Source of the DNA: Gammaproteobacteria bacterium
GTDB taxonomy: Bacteria > Pseudomonadota > Gammaproteobacteria > Ga0077536
Length of the DNA: 64,000 nt
Direction: 5' to 3'
Assembly: GCA_024235015.1 (NCBI GenBank)
Contig: JACKNG010000001.1
Span: 62,001 to 126,000 of the forward strand
The notes below the pieces were generated by a model. It was not told the DNA's origin and searched no databases. It worked only from the letters and a program-made list of their open reading frames with translations. Below, in pieces: positions 42,428-51,054 of this stretch. Each line of letters begins with the position of its first letter. Position 1 is the stretch's first letter. Made by a program: the position numbers and the translations under genes.

Positions 42428-43075
42428 TCACTGTTGCTGTTGCAGCCCGCACTCGAGTGTGCTGCCGGGCTTGGTCGGGTCGACGTAATCGTGGTTGTCC
42501 GGCAGCGCGTGGCGGGCCAGGTAGCCTGCGACGTCGGCGTCCGTCCACTCGAACAGCGGCGCCAGGCGGGTCACCCCGCCATAACCGCGCGAGCGGATGC
42601 CCAGAGTGTCGCGGTAGGCGGTCTGGCCGCGGCGGATGCCGGTCAGCCACAGGTCGGGGTGCAGTTCGTCGAAGGCGCGACGGAAGGGTTCGAGCTTGAA
42701 GTCCTCGACGAAACGTTCGAACGTCGCCTCACCGGGGCGCGGGGGGGGGCCGTGCAGCGCCACCCAGCGCGCCGGGCTGACGCGTGGCATGCAGGTTTTC
42801 AGCGCAAGGCCCAGGCGGGCTTCGAGCGCCGCGGCGTAGCGGTAGGTGGTCGTGGTGTTGTAACCGGTGTCGACCCAGATCACCGGGATTCCCCGGCGCA
42901 CGCGCTGCACGAGGTGCAACAACGCCACCGCGCCGGGACGGAAGTTGGTGGTCAGAACGGGCCGCCGGGCGTGTTCGAGGGCGGCGCGGACGAGGGCCAG
43001 CGCAGTGCGCTCGCGGGTGTCGCCGGTGATGGCCGGCGGCCTGGCCGGAGATGGATGATCGAGGGTGCCCTGCAT
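42428..43075 (-). CDS. cysH: phosphoadenylyl-sulfate reductase, CysH (no Fe-S motif)
   Basis: A 215-residue PP-loop ATPase-fold reductase that converts PAPS (or APS) to sulfite using thioredoxin. The catalytic Cys is in the C-terminal LECGL; VLTTNFRPGAVALLHL, VIWVDTGYNT and WLTGIRRGQTAYRDTL form the nucleotide site. The paired CC and CxxC ligands of [4Fe-4S] APS reductases are absent, which points to PAPS rather than APS as substrate. That differs from Pseudomonas, whose cys gene order it otherwise shares. It is the first gene of the leftward cys operon, behind an AT-rich promoter region. Confidence 0.87.
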   Translation of the reverse strand: MQGTLDHPSPARPPAITGDTRERTALALVRAALEHARRPVLTTNFRPGAVALLHLVQRVRRGIPVIWVDTGYNTTTTYRYAAALEARLGLALKTCMPRVSPARWVALHGPPPRPGEATFERFVEDFKLEPFRRAFDELHPDLWLTGIRRGQTAYRDTLGIRSRGYGGVTRLAPLFEWTDADVAGYLARHALPDNHDYVDPTKPGSTLECGLQQQQ

Positions 43076-43142
43076 GGCGGCTGACCTGACTGCTATCGCA
43101 ATGGCCGTGCATCCTGCCCATCGAGTTTAATTCCGTAAAAGA

Positions 43143-43170
43143 ATATTAAAAAATATATTTATTCCATAAA
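43143..43170 (-). promoter_or_regulatory. sigma-70-type promoter of the cysHGI-DUF934 operon
   Basis: On the minus strand TTTATG (43170-43165) and TAATAT (43148-43143) are spaced by 16 bp within a strikingly AT-rich block (about 43124-43178) in otherwise GC-rich DNA. Two direct repeats, TTCCGTAAA (43131-43139) and TTCCATAAA (43162-43170), start 31 bp apart and could bind a CysB-like activator. Confidence 0.6.
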
Positions 43171-43345
43171 GTCGATAACGACGCGCCTTGCCCGTGGCGC
43201 GTCACGCCGGTCGCGGCGTTGTCAGGGGCGCCGTCACTACCCGCCCCGGGGTGCCGTGCGCATACCGGTGCACGTGCTTTCGATGGCCCGCGTGAACGCC
43301 GGCGCAGGCGCGTGACCGGGCGGGGTTTGCCCGCGGCTGGCCAAG

Positions 43346-43374
43346 TTGCCTTTTATCAGGCGAGTCCCTAGGCT
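43346..43374 (+). promoter_or_regulatory. candidate promoter of the acetone carboxylase operon
   Basis: TTGCCT (43346-43351) and TAGGCT (43369-43374) are separated by 17 bp, 70 bp before the start of the alpha subunit gene. It lies in the 369-bp gap (43076-43444), which holds this site, the cys promoter and no gene. No good -24/-12 sigma-54 site was found here. Confidence 0.35.
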
Positions 43375-43444
43375 TGCGGCGGTTCGACGGCGTACGTCGC
43401 GGCGGCAAAGAGGTCCGTCCCGCGACCCTTGAGGGAGGACATCC

Positions 43445-45691
43445 ATGGCCACGATTGCCCGCGAAGCGGTACCCCACGATCCGGCCCGGCGCGAGCAGCG
43501 CCAGCCGACCCTGCGCGAGATGATCGCCGAACGCGACCGGCTCACCGCCGAGACCGGGCACTACTACGGCGTCACCGAACTCAGCCTGCGCGACTCCGAT
43601 CCGATCCGTTACGAACGCTTCTACTCCAAGCTGCATGCCGCGGTGCTGGCGGCACGCGAATCGGCACGCTTCGTCGCCGCCTCGCCGGGTTCGCGCGAGA
43701 TGGGCGAATGCCTGTGGGGCATCGCGACCCCCGAGGGCGACACCCTGGCCGTGTCGCTCGGCTTCCTCTCCCACACCGTGATCTTCCCGACCTCGATCCG
43801 CTACATGGCGGACAACGATTACGACGTCAATGACGGCATCGAGGACGGTGACGTCTACGCCGTGTCCGACGGCCTCACCGGCGGCGTGCCGCACCCCGGC
43901 GATTTCTATTCCTTCGTGCCGATCTGCATCGACGGCGAGATCGTCGCCTGGGCCATCGGTATCAACCACCTGATGGAGAACGGCGCGCCGGTGGCGGGGT
44001 CCTGGGCGACCTTCTCGGTCGACACCTTCATGGACGGCCTGGTCTGCCCGCCCATGCGCACCGGGCGCAAGCTCAAGCAGGAATCCTGGTGGAAGGCGAT
44101 CTGGGAGCGGCGCACGCGCGCGGCGACCATGAACATCCTCGACGACAAGATGCGCCTGGCCGGCTGCGCGATGATCCTCAAGGCCACGCACGAGCTCATC
44201 GACGAGTTCGGCATCGAGTACTACAAACGCGCCATCCGCGAGGTCATCGAGGAATCGCGCCGCATGGTCGTCGACAACATGCGCGCGACCCTGGTGCCCG
44301 GCACCTACAACGGCTGTGCCTTCCGCCTGGTCAAGTACGAAGGCCTGCAGAACGTCTGGTCGCATGCCAACAAGAACACCCTCATCCACGTGCGCGGCAG
44401 CGTCGAGCCGAACGAGAACGGCCTGCTGCTCGATGCCGAGGGCAGCTCCAGGTGGGGCTACCACTCCTACAATGCGACCCCGGGCGGCGTCGACTGCGCG
44501 GTGTTCCTCGGCATGATCAATTCCTTCTCGCACAACACCAAGGTCACCGCCGGCATCGATCTCGCCGTACAGCGCAACTACCCCAAGGGCAGCATCTACA
44601 ACCCGGACAACGAGTACACCTCGAACGCCAACCTGTGGGCGCAGACGGTGGCCCTGAACAGCATCGGCTTCGGCGCCGTCAACCGCGCCATGTTCGCCCG
44701 CGGCTACCTCGAGGAGGTCTTCACCGTCGACGGCAACTGGGGCGCTTTCCAGGGCGCCGGCACCACCGCGGATGGCACCAACTACGGCTTCACCAACTTC
44801 GAATGGCTGGGCGGCACCGGGCGCGGCGCGTGGTGCTACAAGGACGGCGAGCCGCTGGTGTGGGCGGCGTGGTCGCAGATGGCGACGATCGGCGACGCCG
44901 AGGAATTCGAGTCGACCGTGCCGCCACTGTTCTACCTTGGGCGCAAGCTGCTGCCGGGCTACTTCGGCTACGGCAGGTACCGCGGCGGGCCGGGCAACTC
45001 GGCCGTGCACTGGTGCGTGCAGCCGGGGCGCCACGTCGCCCTCACGCGGCCCAACGGTGGCCTCTCGTGCACGCCCTCGGTCGGCATCGGCATGAGCGGC
45101 GCCTACCCCGGGCCGGGCAGTTTCATGATCTCGGCGCGCGGAACCAACCTCGATGACCTCATCGCCGAGGGCGAGACGCCGCGCGATGCGCGCGAATTGC
45201 TGGCGCAGGTCGAGGCCGGCGCGCTGAAGGTCAAGAACCTCGAGATCTGGAAGACCGACTGCCCCGAACTCGCACTCAAGGACAACGACCTGTTCGTCGA
45301 TGCCGCCGGCTCCTCGGGCGGCTGGGGCGATCCGCTCGAACGCGACCCGCGGCTGGTCATCGCCGACCTCGACAGCGGCATTTGCCCGGACTACGAGTTC
45401 GTCAGCAACATGCACGGCGTGGTCGCCCACCGCCACGACGACGGCCACTGGGAACTCGACGAGGATGCGACGCGGGCCAAGCGCGCCCTGCTGCGCGAAG
45501 CACGGCTGGAGGAGTCGATGCCGGTCGAGAACTGGTGGCTGGCCGAGCGCGCACGCGTCGAGCGGCGCGACTTCGCGCCCGAGGTCAACGAGATGTACGC
45601 GCAGAGCCTGTCGTTCGCCAAGTTCCGCACCGAGTTCACCCGTTTCTGGCAGTTGCCGGGTGATTTTTCCTTCGGCGAAGCGGAGGTCTGA
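43445..45691 (+). CDS. acxB: acetone carboxylase alpha subunit (HyuB family)
   Basis: A 748-residue hydantoinase B/oxoprolinase-family subunit, about the length of Xanthobacter acetone carboxylase alpha. The metal-binding segment GLTGGVPHPGDFYSF, GINHLMENGAPV and GTGRGAWCYKDGEPLVWA are conserved. The alpha2beta2gamma2 Mn enzyme uses ATP and bicarbonate to carboxylate acetone to acetoacetate, and this subunit carries the carboxylation site. ATG 43445 follows GAGGGAGGACATCC. The gamma subunit starts 3 bp after the stop, so the two are tightly linked. Acetophenone-type ketones remain possible substrates. Confidence 0.88.
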   Translation: MATIAREAVPHDPARREQRQPTLREMIAERDRLTAETGHYYGVTELSLRDSDPIRYERFYSKLHAAVLAARESARFVAASPGSREMGECLWGIATPEGDTLAVSLGFLSHTVIFPTSIRYMADNDYDVNDGIEDGDVYAVSDGLTGGVPHPGDFYSFVPICIDGEIVAWAIGINHLMENGAPVAGSWATFSVDTFMDGLVCPPMRTGRKLKQESWWKAIWERRTRAATMNILDDKMRLAGCAMILKATHELIDEFGIEYYKRAIREVIEESRRMVVDNMRATLVPGTYNGCAFRLVKYEGLQNVWSHANKNTLIHVRGSVEPNENGLLLDAEGSSRWGYHSYNATPGGVDCAVFLGMINSFSHNTKVTAGIDLAVQRNYPKGSIYNPDNEYTSNANLWAQTVALNSIGFGAVNRAMFARGYLEEVFTVDGNWGAFQGAGTTADGTNYGFTNFEWLGGTGRGAWCYKDGEPLVWAAWSQMATIGDAEEFESTVPPLFYLGRKLLPGYFGYGRYRGGPGNSAVHWCVQPGRHVALTRPNGGLSCTPSVGIGMSGAYPGPGSFMISARGTNLDDLIAEGETPRDARELLAQVEAGALKVKNLEIWKTDCPELALKDNDLFVDAAGSSGGWGDPLERDPRLVIADLDSGICPDYEFVSNMHGVVAHRHDDGHWELDEDATRAKRALLREARLEESMPVENWWLAERARVERRDFAPEVNEMYAQSLSFAKFRTEFTRFWQLPGDFSFGEAEV

Positions 45692-45694
45692 GCG

Positions 45695-46267
45695 ATGAGC
45701 GAGGAATTCAGCGTCAGCCGCGATCTCATCCGCCAGCTCGTCGAGGGCACCATCGACGACGACAACACCGAGCGGCTGCTCAAGCTGCCGCGCAAGGACA
45801 AGGATCGCTTCCTCAACTACATCGCCGTGCTGCAGGAACGTGTGCCGTGGGACGATCGCATCCTGCTGCGCCTGGGCGACAAGCTCTACGTGGTGTCGAA
45901 AGGCGCCGGGCGGCGCGAGACCCAGTGCGAGTGCGGTCACAGCTTCGGCGACTACCGTGAGAACTGGAAGCTGAAGTGCCGCATCCGCGTGCGTGACACC
46001 TTGGAGCGTATGGCCGAGGTCTACGATCCCGCCCCGGCCGTGCCCGAGGCGGGCTGGCAGGAAATCCGCGAATTCTTCTGCCCCGGCTGCGCCACCCAGC
46101 ACGCGGTCGAAGTGGTCGCGCCGGGTTACCCGGTGGTATTCGAACTGCTGCCGGATCTCGATCGCTTCTACCGCGATTACCTCGGCCAACCGCTCGCGGA
46201 CGAAGCCGGGGACTGGTACGAGGACCGCTCGGCGCAGGTGACGGCGCACTGGAAACAAGCCGGCTGA
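45695..46267 (+). CDS. acxC: acetone carboxylase gamma subunit
   Basis: A 190-residue protein clearly related to acetone carboxylase gamma: LQERVPWDDRILLRLGDKLYV, CECGHSFGDYRENWKLK and WQEIREFFCPGCATQH are its characteristic blocks. Cys78, 80, 129 and 132 would form a zinc site. It has a longer C-terminus than the usual 168-residue form. The subunit is needed for assembly and activity of the complex and its presence distinguishes acetone carboxylase from plain hydantoinase or oxoprolinase pairs. It is followed by a 207-bp gap with a hairpin repeat before the beta gene. Confidence 0.9.
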   Translation: MSEEFSVSRDLIRQLVEGTIDDDNTERLLKLPRKDKDRFLNYIAVLQERVPWDDRILLRLGDKLYVVSKGAGRRETQCECGHSFGDYRENWKLKCRIRVRDTLERMAEVYDPAPAVPEAGWQEIREFFCPGCATQHAVEVVAPGYPVVFELLPDLDRFYRDYLGQPLADEAGDWYEDRSAQVTAHWKQAG

Positions 46268-46317
46268 GTACGCGGCGCGGTCGGGACGCCGGCCTAACAA
46301 ACCGGGACGGAGCTAAG

Positions 46318-46383
46318 GGGGACAGTATACTTTCGCACGCGCTGTGGGCCGGCCCGTGCGCCGGGCGAAAGTATACTGTCCCC
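46318..46383. repeat. GGGGACAG hairpin repeat inside the acetone carboxylase operon
   Basis: Arms 46318-46336 and 46365-46383 (GGGGACAGTATACTTTCGC and its exact complement) are 19-bp perfect inverted repeats; within the 28-nt centre GCACG and CGTGC can pair further. It shares its tips with the elements at 23845 and 34016. It lies between the gamma and beta subunit genes and may attenuate transcription or stabilise the upstream mRNA. Confidence 0.8.
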
Positions 46384-46474
46384 ATTCCCGCTACCCGTCC
46401 CCGCCCGACGCACAGACGACGACGCGCTGCCGCACCTGCGGTGGCGAGCAGAATTTCTTCGAGGGGAGACATCC

Positions 46475-48661
46475 ATGAGCACGAGCTCCGAGCACGTCGG
46501 CGCCGAGCGCGACCTGATCCTGGCGCTCGACGCCGGCGGCACCATGACCGACGCCATCCTGGTCAAGCCCGATGGCACCTTCACCGTCGGCAAGTCGATC
46601 AGCCGGCGTGAAGACCAGGCGTTGAGCTACTACGAGTCGGTCGCCGACGCCGCGCAGATGATCGGTCTCGATGCCGAGACCGTGCACCGCCGCTGTGCCG
46701 CGGACATCTACTGCGGCACCGGCATGCTGAACAGCGTGCTGACCGGCGACGGGCGCAAGGTCGGGCTGGTCGTCACGCGCGGCTTCGAGGACATCACCGT
46801 CATGGAAGGCGGTCTCACCTACCTCGGCCAGAGCCAGGCCGAGGGCCTGCACCAGCAATTGCACCGCCACACCCGGCAGCTGGTCGATCCGCGCAACGTG
46901 GTCAGCGTCAGCGAGCGCATGGGCGGCGGATGCTACCAGGGCAACATCCACCTGCCGGCCGGGCACACGCTCATCCCGGTCAACGAGCGCCAGGTGCGCG
47001 AGGGCGTCAACAAGCTGCTCGACCAGGGCTGCGAGGTCATCGGCATCCTCTTCATCTACTCCTTCGTCGATCCGCGCCACGAGCACCAGGCGCGCGACAT
47101 CGCGCGGCAGGAGATCGCGAAACGCGGGGTCGAGGTGCCAGTGGTGTGTTCGGCCGACGTCGCGCCGGTGGCGAAGGAGAACAACCGCCTGAAGAGCCTG
47201 CTCTTCCAATGCTTCGCTGCCGAACAGGTGCGCGAATCCCTGCTCGACGTCGAGCGGCGCGCGCGCGGTCTCGGCTTCAGCGGCCGCCTGCTGACCCTGT
47301 TGTCCTACGGCGGCGCGGTGAACATGGAATACCCGCGCCTCTACGAGACCATGATCTCGGGGCCCATCGGCGGCCTCATCGGCGCCCAGTTCGTCGCCAG
47401 CCAGCTCGGCCTCGACAACGTCGTCACCGCCGACATGGGCGGCACCAGCTTCGATGTCGGCCTGCTCGTCGACGGCCGCATGGGCATCGCGCGCAGCGCC
47501 GACATCGCCGGCCACCGTCTCGCCCTGCCCATGGTCGAACTCGACTCGGTCGGCAGCGGCGCGGGCTCGGTGGTGTGGGTCGACGAGTACAAGCGCCTGC
47601 ACGTCGGGCCGGACTCGGCCGGCGCCCGGGTCGGCATCTGCCACGAGTTCGATCGCCTCACCGTCACCGACATCAACGTCGCGCTCGGCTACGTCGACCC
47701 CGACTACTTCCTCGGCGGCCATATCAAGCTCGATCGCGAACGTGCCCTGGCCGCGCTCAAGGAAGCCGTCGCCGACCCGCTCGGCCTCGACGTCTACGAG
47801 GCCGGTGCCGGCGTGCTCGCCATCGTCAACGCCGAGATGAACGACCTGCTGCGTACCATGGTCGCGGCCAAGGGTTACGACACGCGCGACTTCACCCTGC
47901 TCTACTACGGCGGCGCCGGCCCGGTGCACATGTACGGTTTCGCCGAGGGTATTCCCTTCAAGGACGTCATCACCCTGCCGTGGGCGGCCGGCTTCTCGGC
48001 CTTCGGCGCGGCCTGCGCCGAGTACATGCATCGCTACGACCGCGGCCTGCGCGTGCTGGTGCCGGCCAGGGCCGATACAGCCGAACTCGCGGCGACGGCG
48101 ACCGAGGTCGATCGCGCCTGGCGCGAACTCGAAGCGGAAGCCCGCGCCGAGATGGCGGCCGAAGGCATTGACCCGGACAAGGTGCGCTTCCGCTACGGCG
48201 TCGCCATGCGCTACATCGGCCAGATCGAGAGTTTCGATACCGCCCTCGCCAGTGGCGACATGCGCGGCCCCGAGGACATCCGCGCCATGGTCGAGGCCTT
48301 CGAGACGATGTACTCCAAGGTCTATCCCGAGGGCGCCAAGTTCAGCGGCGCCGGCTACTCGCTGACCGAGGTCAGCATCGAGGCGATCGCGCCCAAGCCG
48401 CAGCCGCGCCTGGCGCGCCATGCGCTGGCCGGCAGTGAACCCGCCGCCCAGGCACGGGTCGGTACGCGCGAGGTCTACCACCAGGATGCCTGGGTGACGT
48501 TCGCCGTCTACGAGATGAAGGAGCTCACCGCCGGCAATGTCGTGCACGGGCCGGCCATCATCCGCGATCCCATGACGACGGTGGTCGTCCCGCCCGGCCA
48601 CGAGATGGCCTTCGACGAACACCTGATCCTGCACTACCGCGCCAGCGCGGCCACGCACTGA
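46475..48661 (+). CDS. acxA: acetone carboxylase beta subunit (HyuA family)
   Basis: A 728-residue ASKHA-fold subunit of the hydantoinase A/oxoprolinase family, close to the 717-residue Xanthobacter beta subunit. LALDAGGTMTDAILVKPDG is the phosphate-1 loop and VTADMGGTSFDVGLL the phosphate-2 loop, as expected for the ATP-dependent phosphorylation step of ketone and bicarbonate. SYGGAVNMEYPRLYET and LLYYGGAGPVHMYGFAEG are also typical. ATG 46475 follows GAGGGGAGACATCC, nearly the same leader as the alpha gene. Order here is alpha-gamma-beta, not the beta-alpha-gamma of Xanthobacter. Confidence 0.88.
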   Translation: MSTSSEHVGAERDLILALDAGGTMTDAILVKPDGTFTVGKSISRREDQALSYYESVADAAQMIGLDAETVHRRCAADIYCGTGMLNSVLTGDGRKVGLVVTRGFEDITVMEGGLTYLGQSQAEGLHQQLHRHTRQLVDPRNVVSVSERMGGGCYQGNIHLPAGHTLIPVNERQVREGVNKLLDQGCEVIGILFIYSFVDPRHEHQARDIARQEIAKRGVEVPVVCSADVAPVAKENNRLKSLLFQCFAAEQVRESLLDVERRARGLGFSGRLLTLLSYGGAVNMEYPRLYETMISGPIGGLIGAQFVASQLGLDNVVTADMGGTSFDVGLLVDGRMGIARSADIAGHRLALPMVELDSVGSGAGSVVWVDEYKRLHVGPDSAGARVGICHEFDRLTVTDINVALGYVDPDYFLGGHIKLDRERALAALKEAVADPLGLDVYEAGAGVLAIVNAEMNDLLRTMVAAKGYDTRDFTLLYYGGAGPVHMYGFAEGIPFKDVITLPWAAGFSAFGAACAEYMHRYDRGLRVLVPARADTAELAATATEVDRAWRELEAEARAEMAAEGIDPDKVRFRYGVAMRYIGQIESFDTALASGDMRGPEDIRAMVEAFETMYSKVYPEGAKFSGAGYSLTEVSIEAIAPKPQPRLARHALAGSEPAAQARVGTREVYHQDAWVTFAVYEMKELTAGNVVHGPAIIRDPMTTVVVPPGHEMAFDEHLILHYRASAATH

Positions 48662-48671
48662 GGAAAACAAC

Positions 48672-49532
48672 ATGAAACTCGTGACCTTCACCGAGGGCGG
48701 CCACACGCGCCCCGGACGCGTCGACGGCGACAGCGTCGTCGACCTCGGCGACGCCGGCCTGCCGGGCGAGATGAGTGCCCTGCTCGCCGCCGGCGCCGCT
48801 GCGCTGGCCAGGGCCGCGGCCGCCGATGGTGCCCGCTTTGCACTCGATACGGTGACCCTGGAAGCCCCGATCCTGCGCCCGCCCAAGATCCTCGCCGTCG
48901 GCCTCAACTATCGCGATCACATCGAGGAAACCGGTCTCGACACGCCCAAGGTACCGATGATCTTCAACAAGCAGTCGACTGCCGCGCACGGACCCTATGC
49001 GCCGTTTCACCTGCCGCGGGTCTCGACCAAGCTCGACTACGAGGGCGAACTCGGCATGGTCATCGGGCGACGCTGCCGCCACGTGCCGGCGGCGCGGGCG
49101 CGCGAGGTGATCGCCGGTTACACGGTGTGCAACGACGTCAGCGTGCGCGACTGGCAGATGCGCTCGCAGACCTTCATCATGGGCAAGTCCTTCGACACCC
49201 ACTGTCCCTTCGGGCCGTGGATCACCACCGCCGACGAGGTGCCCGACCCGCACGCGCTGGACCTGAAGACCTGGGTCAACGGCGAGCTGCGCCAGGATTC
49301 CAACACCCGCCACCTGGTGTTCGACTGCTTCGCCCTGGTCGAGCACCTCACGACCGCCTTCACCCTCGAGCCCGGCGACCTCATTCTCACCGGCACGCCG
49401 AGCGGGGTCGGCATCGGCTTCGAGCCCAAGCGCTTCCTCGCCGCCGGCGATCACGTGAAGGTCGAAATCCAGGGCCTGGGTTTCATCGCCAACGAAGTCG
49501 TGGCCGAGCCCGACTCGACCACGCTGATCTGA
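48672..49532 (+). CDS. fumarylacetoacetate hydrolase family protein
   Basis: A 286-residue FAH-fold protein starting MKLVTFTEGGHTRPGRVDGD. Metal ligands lie in KLDYEGELGMVIG (ExE) and CNDVSVRDWQ, and GKSFDTHCPFGPW and GDLILTGTPSGVGIG are family signatures. Members cleave or decarboxylate 1,3-dioxo compounds (acylpyruvases, 2-oxo-hept-ene dioate enzymes, oxaloacetate decarboxylase). It begins 10 bp after the acxA stop, so it should share the operon. It could split a beta-dioxo product downstream of ketone carboxylation; this is inference. Confidence 0.88.
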   Translation: MKLVTFTEGGHTRPGRVDGDSVVDLGDAGLPGEMSALLAAGAAALARAAAADGARFALDTVTLEAPILRPPKILAVGLNYRDHIEETGLDTPKVPMIFNKQSTAAHGPYAPFHLPRVSTKLDYEGELGMVIGRRCRHVPAARAREVIAGYTVCNDVSVRDWQMRSQTFIMGKSFDTHCPFGPWITTADEVPDPHALDLKTWVNGELRQDSNTRHLVFDCFALVEHLTTAFTLEPGDLILTGTPSGVGIGFEPKRFLAAGDHVKVEIQGLGFIANEVVAEPDSTTLI

Positions 49533-49546
49533 CGGGGGCGCAAGCC

Positions 49547-50536
49547 ATGACGACGATGATGAAAGCCTGGCAGTTCGAACGCTACGGGCGCTACGACGAG
49601 GTCCTCGAGTGGGTCGACCGGCCGCTGCCCGAGCCTGGCCCGAACGAGGCGCGCGTGCGCACCCGGGCGGTGTCGCTCAACTTTCCCGATCTCCTCATCA
49701 CCCAGGGCCTGTACCAGGCGCGGGCGCCGCTGCCGGCGGTATCCGGCGTCGAAGGCGTCGGTATCGTCGAGGCGGTCGGTCCCGGCAGCCCGTTCGAGGT
49801 CGGCCAGCGGGTGGTCTCGTTCAACAACCTCGCCGGCATGCTGGCGGACTGCTTCATCGCCCACAACGCGACCTCGTGGGCGGTGCCGGACCACGTCAGT
49901 GACAGCCAGGCGGCTGCGCTCAGCACCACCTACGGCACCTCCTACTACGCGCTCGTGCACCGCGCCCACATCCAGCCCGGCGAGACCCTGCTCGTGGCCG
50001 GTGCCGCGGGTGGCGTCGGCCTCGCCGCGGTCCAGCTCGGCAAGGTTTTCGGCGCGCGCGTCATCGCCGCCGCGGGTAGCGCCGAGAAACTCGCCGTGTG
50101 TCGCGACAACGGTGCCGACGAGCTCATCAACTACCAGGAAGAAGACATCGTCGAACGGGTCAAGGCACTGACCGATGGCCGCGGCGCCGACGTCATCTAC
50201 GACCCGGTGGGCGCGGATCTGTTCGACCAGATGAAACGCTGCATCGCCTGGGAAGGCCGCATGCTGGTGATCGGTTTCGCCGGCGGGCGCATCCCCACCA
50301 TCGAGTGCAACCGCATGCTGCTGAAGAACATGGCCGTGGTCGGCCTGGCCTGGGGCCCGTGCGTCGAGCGCAACCCGGCCCAGGGCGCTGCTTGCCAGCA
50401 GCATCTCTACGACCTGTTACGGGTCGGCGCGATCGACCCGGTCATCTACCGCACCCTGCCTTTCGCCGAAGTGCGCGAAGGCATGCGCCTGATGGAGAGC
50501 CGCGCACTCTACGGCAAGATCGTCATCGAACGCTGA
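49547..50536 (+). CDS. NADPH:quinone oxidoreductase-type MDR protein
   Basis: A 329-residue quinone reductase-like MDR without zinc ligands. AVSLNFPDLLITQGLYQ, SGVEGVGIVEAVG, the NADPH loop VAGAAGGVGLAAVQLGK, YDPVGADLFDQM and VVGLAWGP are family features. It starts 14 bp after the FAH gene and ends the acetone carboxylase operon. The role is probably reduction of an enone or quinone arising in the pathway. A hydrolase/lyase and a reductase attached to a carboxylase make the operon richer than the known acx operons. Confidence 0.88.
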   Translation: MTTMMKAWQFERYGRYDEVLEWVDRPLPEPGPNEARVRTRAVSLNFPDLLITQGLYQARAPLPAVSGVEGVGIVEAVGPGSPFEVGQRVVSFNNLAGMLADCFIAHNATSWAVPDHVSDSQAAALSTTYGTSYYALVHRAHIQPGETLLVAGAAGGVGLAAVQLGKVFGARVIAAAGSAEKLAVCRDNGADELINYQEEDIVERVKALTDGRGADVIYDPVGADLFDQMKRCIAWEGRMLVIGFAGGRIPTIECNRMLLKNMAVVGLAWGPCVERNPAQGAACQQHLYDLLRVGAIDPVIYRTLPFAEVREGMRLMESRALYGKIVIER

Positions 50537-51054
50537 ACGCGTGGGCGCGCCGCGGTGGTGCGCCGCACAATCCGGCTGCCCGGAGACGGCGACGAAATCG
50601 TTGCGAGCCGGGCCGTACGCGGTCTATGCTTGGGCTGCGCGCGCAAGGCGCGATTTCTTTAGACGAGGACTCGAACAACAGCAGCACACGCGGGTGGTGC
50701 AGCGCCCCGGGGGCAGAACCGCGCAACGGCGCGCTCACCCCGGACGACGCCGATGCCCCCCCGGTCCGCAGCGCCAGGTCTTCGTTTCCCATCGCACGAG
50801 TTTCCCAGGATCCGTTCGCTTGTTTCCGCACCCGAGATCGCGCCAGCCGCACGACCCCTACCGGGCGTTCGTGGCGAGCTCTTCGCGGCGTGTCCGGGTG
50901 AGATCTGTTCCGTGCCATCGAATTGTCTCTAGCCGCATGGCCTCGTCCAGCGCCATGCCTTCCGTACTTCGCTACCTGTTCCGGTCCGTGTCACCGCCGT
51001 CAGTCGCGGCCCGGGGAGTCAGTCGCGACGGCGCGTTTCCAGAGGCAATCACGC
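50537..51054. other. 518-bp non-coding stretch upstream of the RRM gene
   Basis: No convincing gene is found on either strand. It contains one promoter-like pair (50601-50630), a TTTCTTTAGACGAGG segment after it, and a direct repeat GTCAGTCGCG (50999-51008 and 51018-51027) shortly before the RRM ribosome binding site. A long 5' leader, perhaps cold-responsive, is possible. Confidence 0.45.
50601..50630 (+). promoter_or_regulatory. candidate promoter for a long-leader RRM transcript
   Basis: TTGCGA (50601-50606) and TATGCT (50625-50630) are spaced by 18 bp on the plus strand. If used, the RRM transcript would have a leader of over 400 nt. The match is modest. Confidence 0.3.

Noticed and set aside
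43300..43360. Sigma-54 promoter for the acetone carboxylase operon, as in Xanthobacter
   Set aside because: GG and GC pairs are present but not at the required 10-bp spacing, and no sigma-54 activator gene is adjacent.
43202..46300. Over 1000-codon antisense frame over the carboxylase alpha and gamma genes
   Set aside because: Composition-driven shadow of acxB and acxC, whose products match known subunits from end to end.
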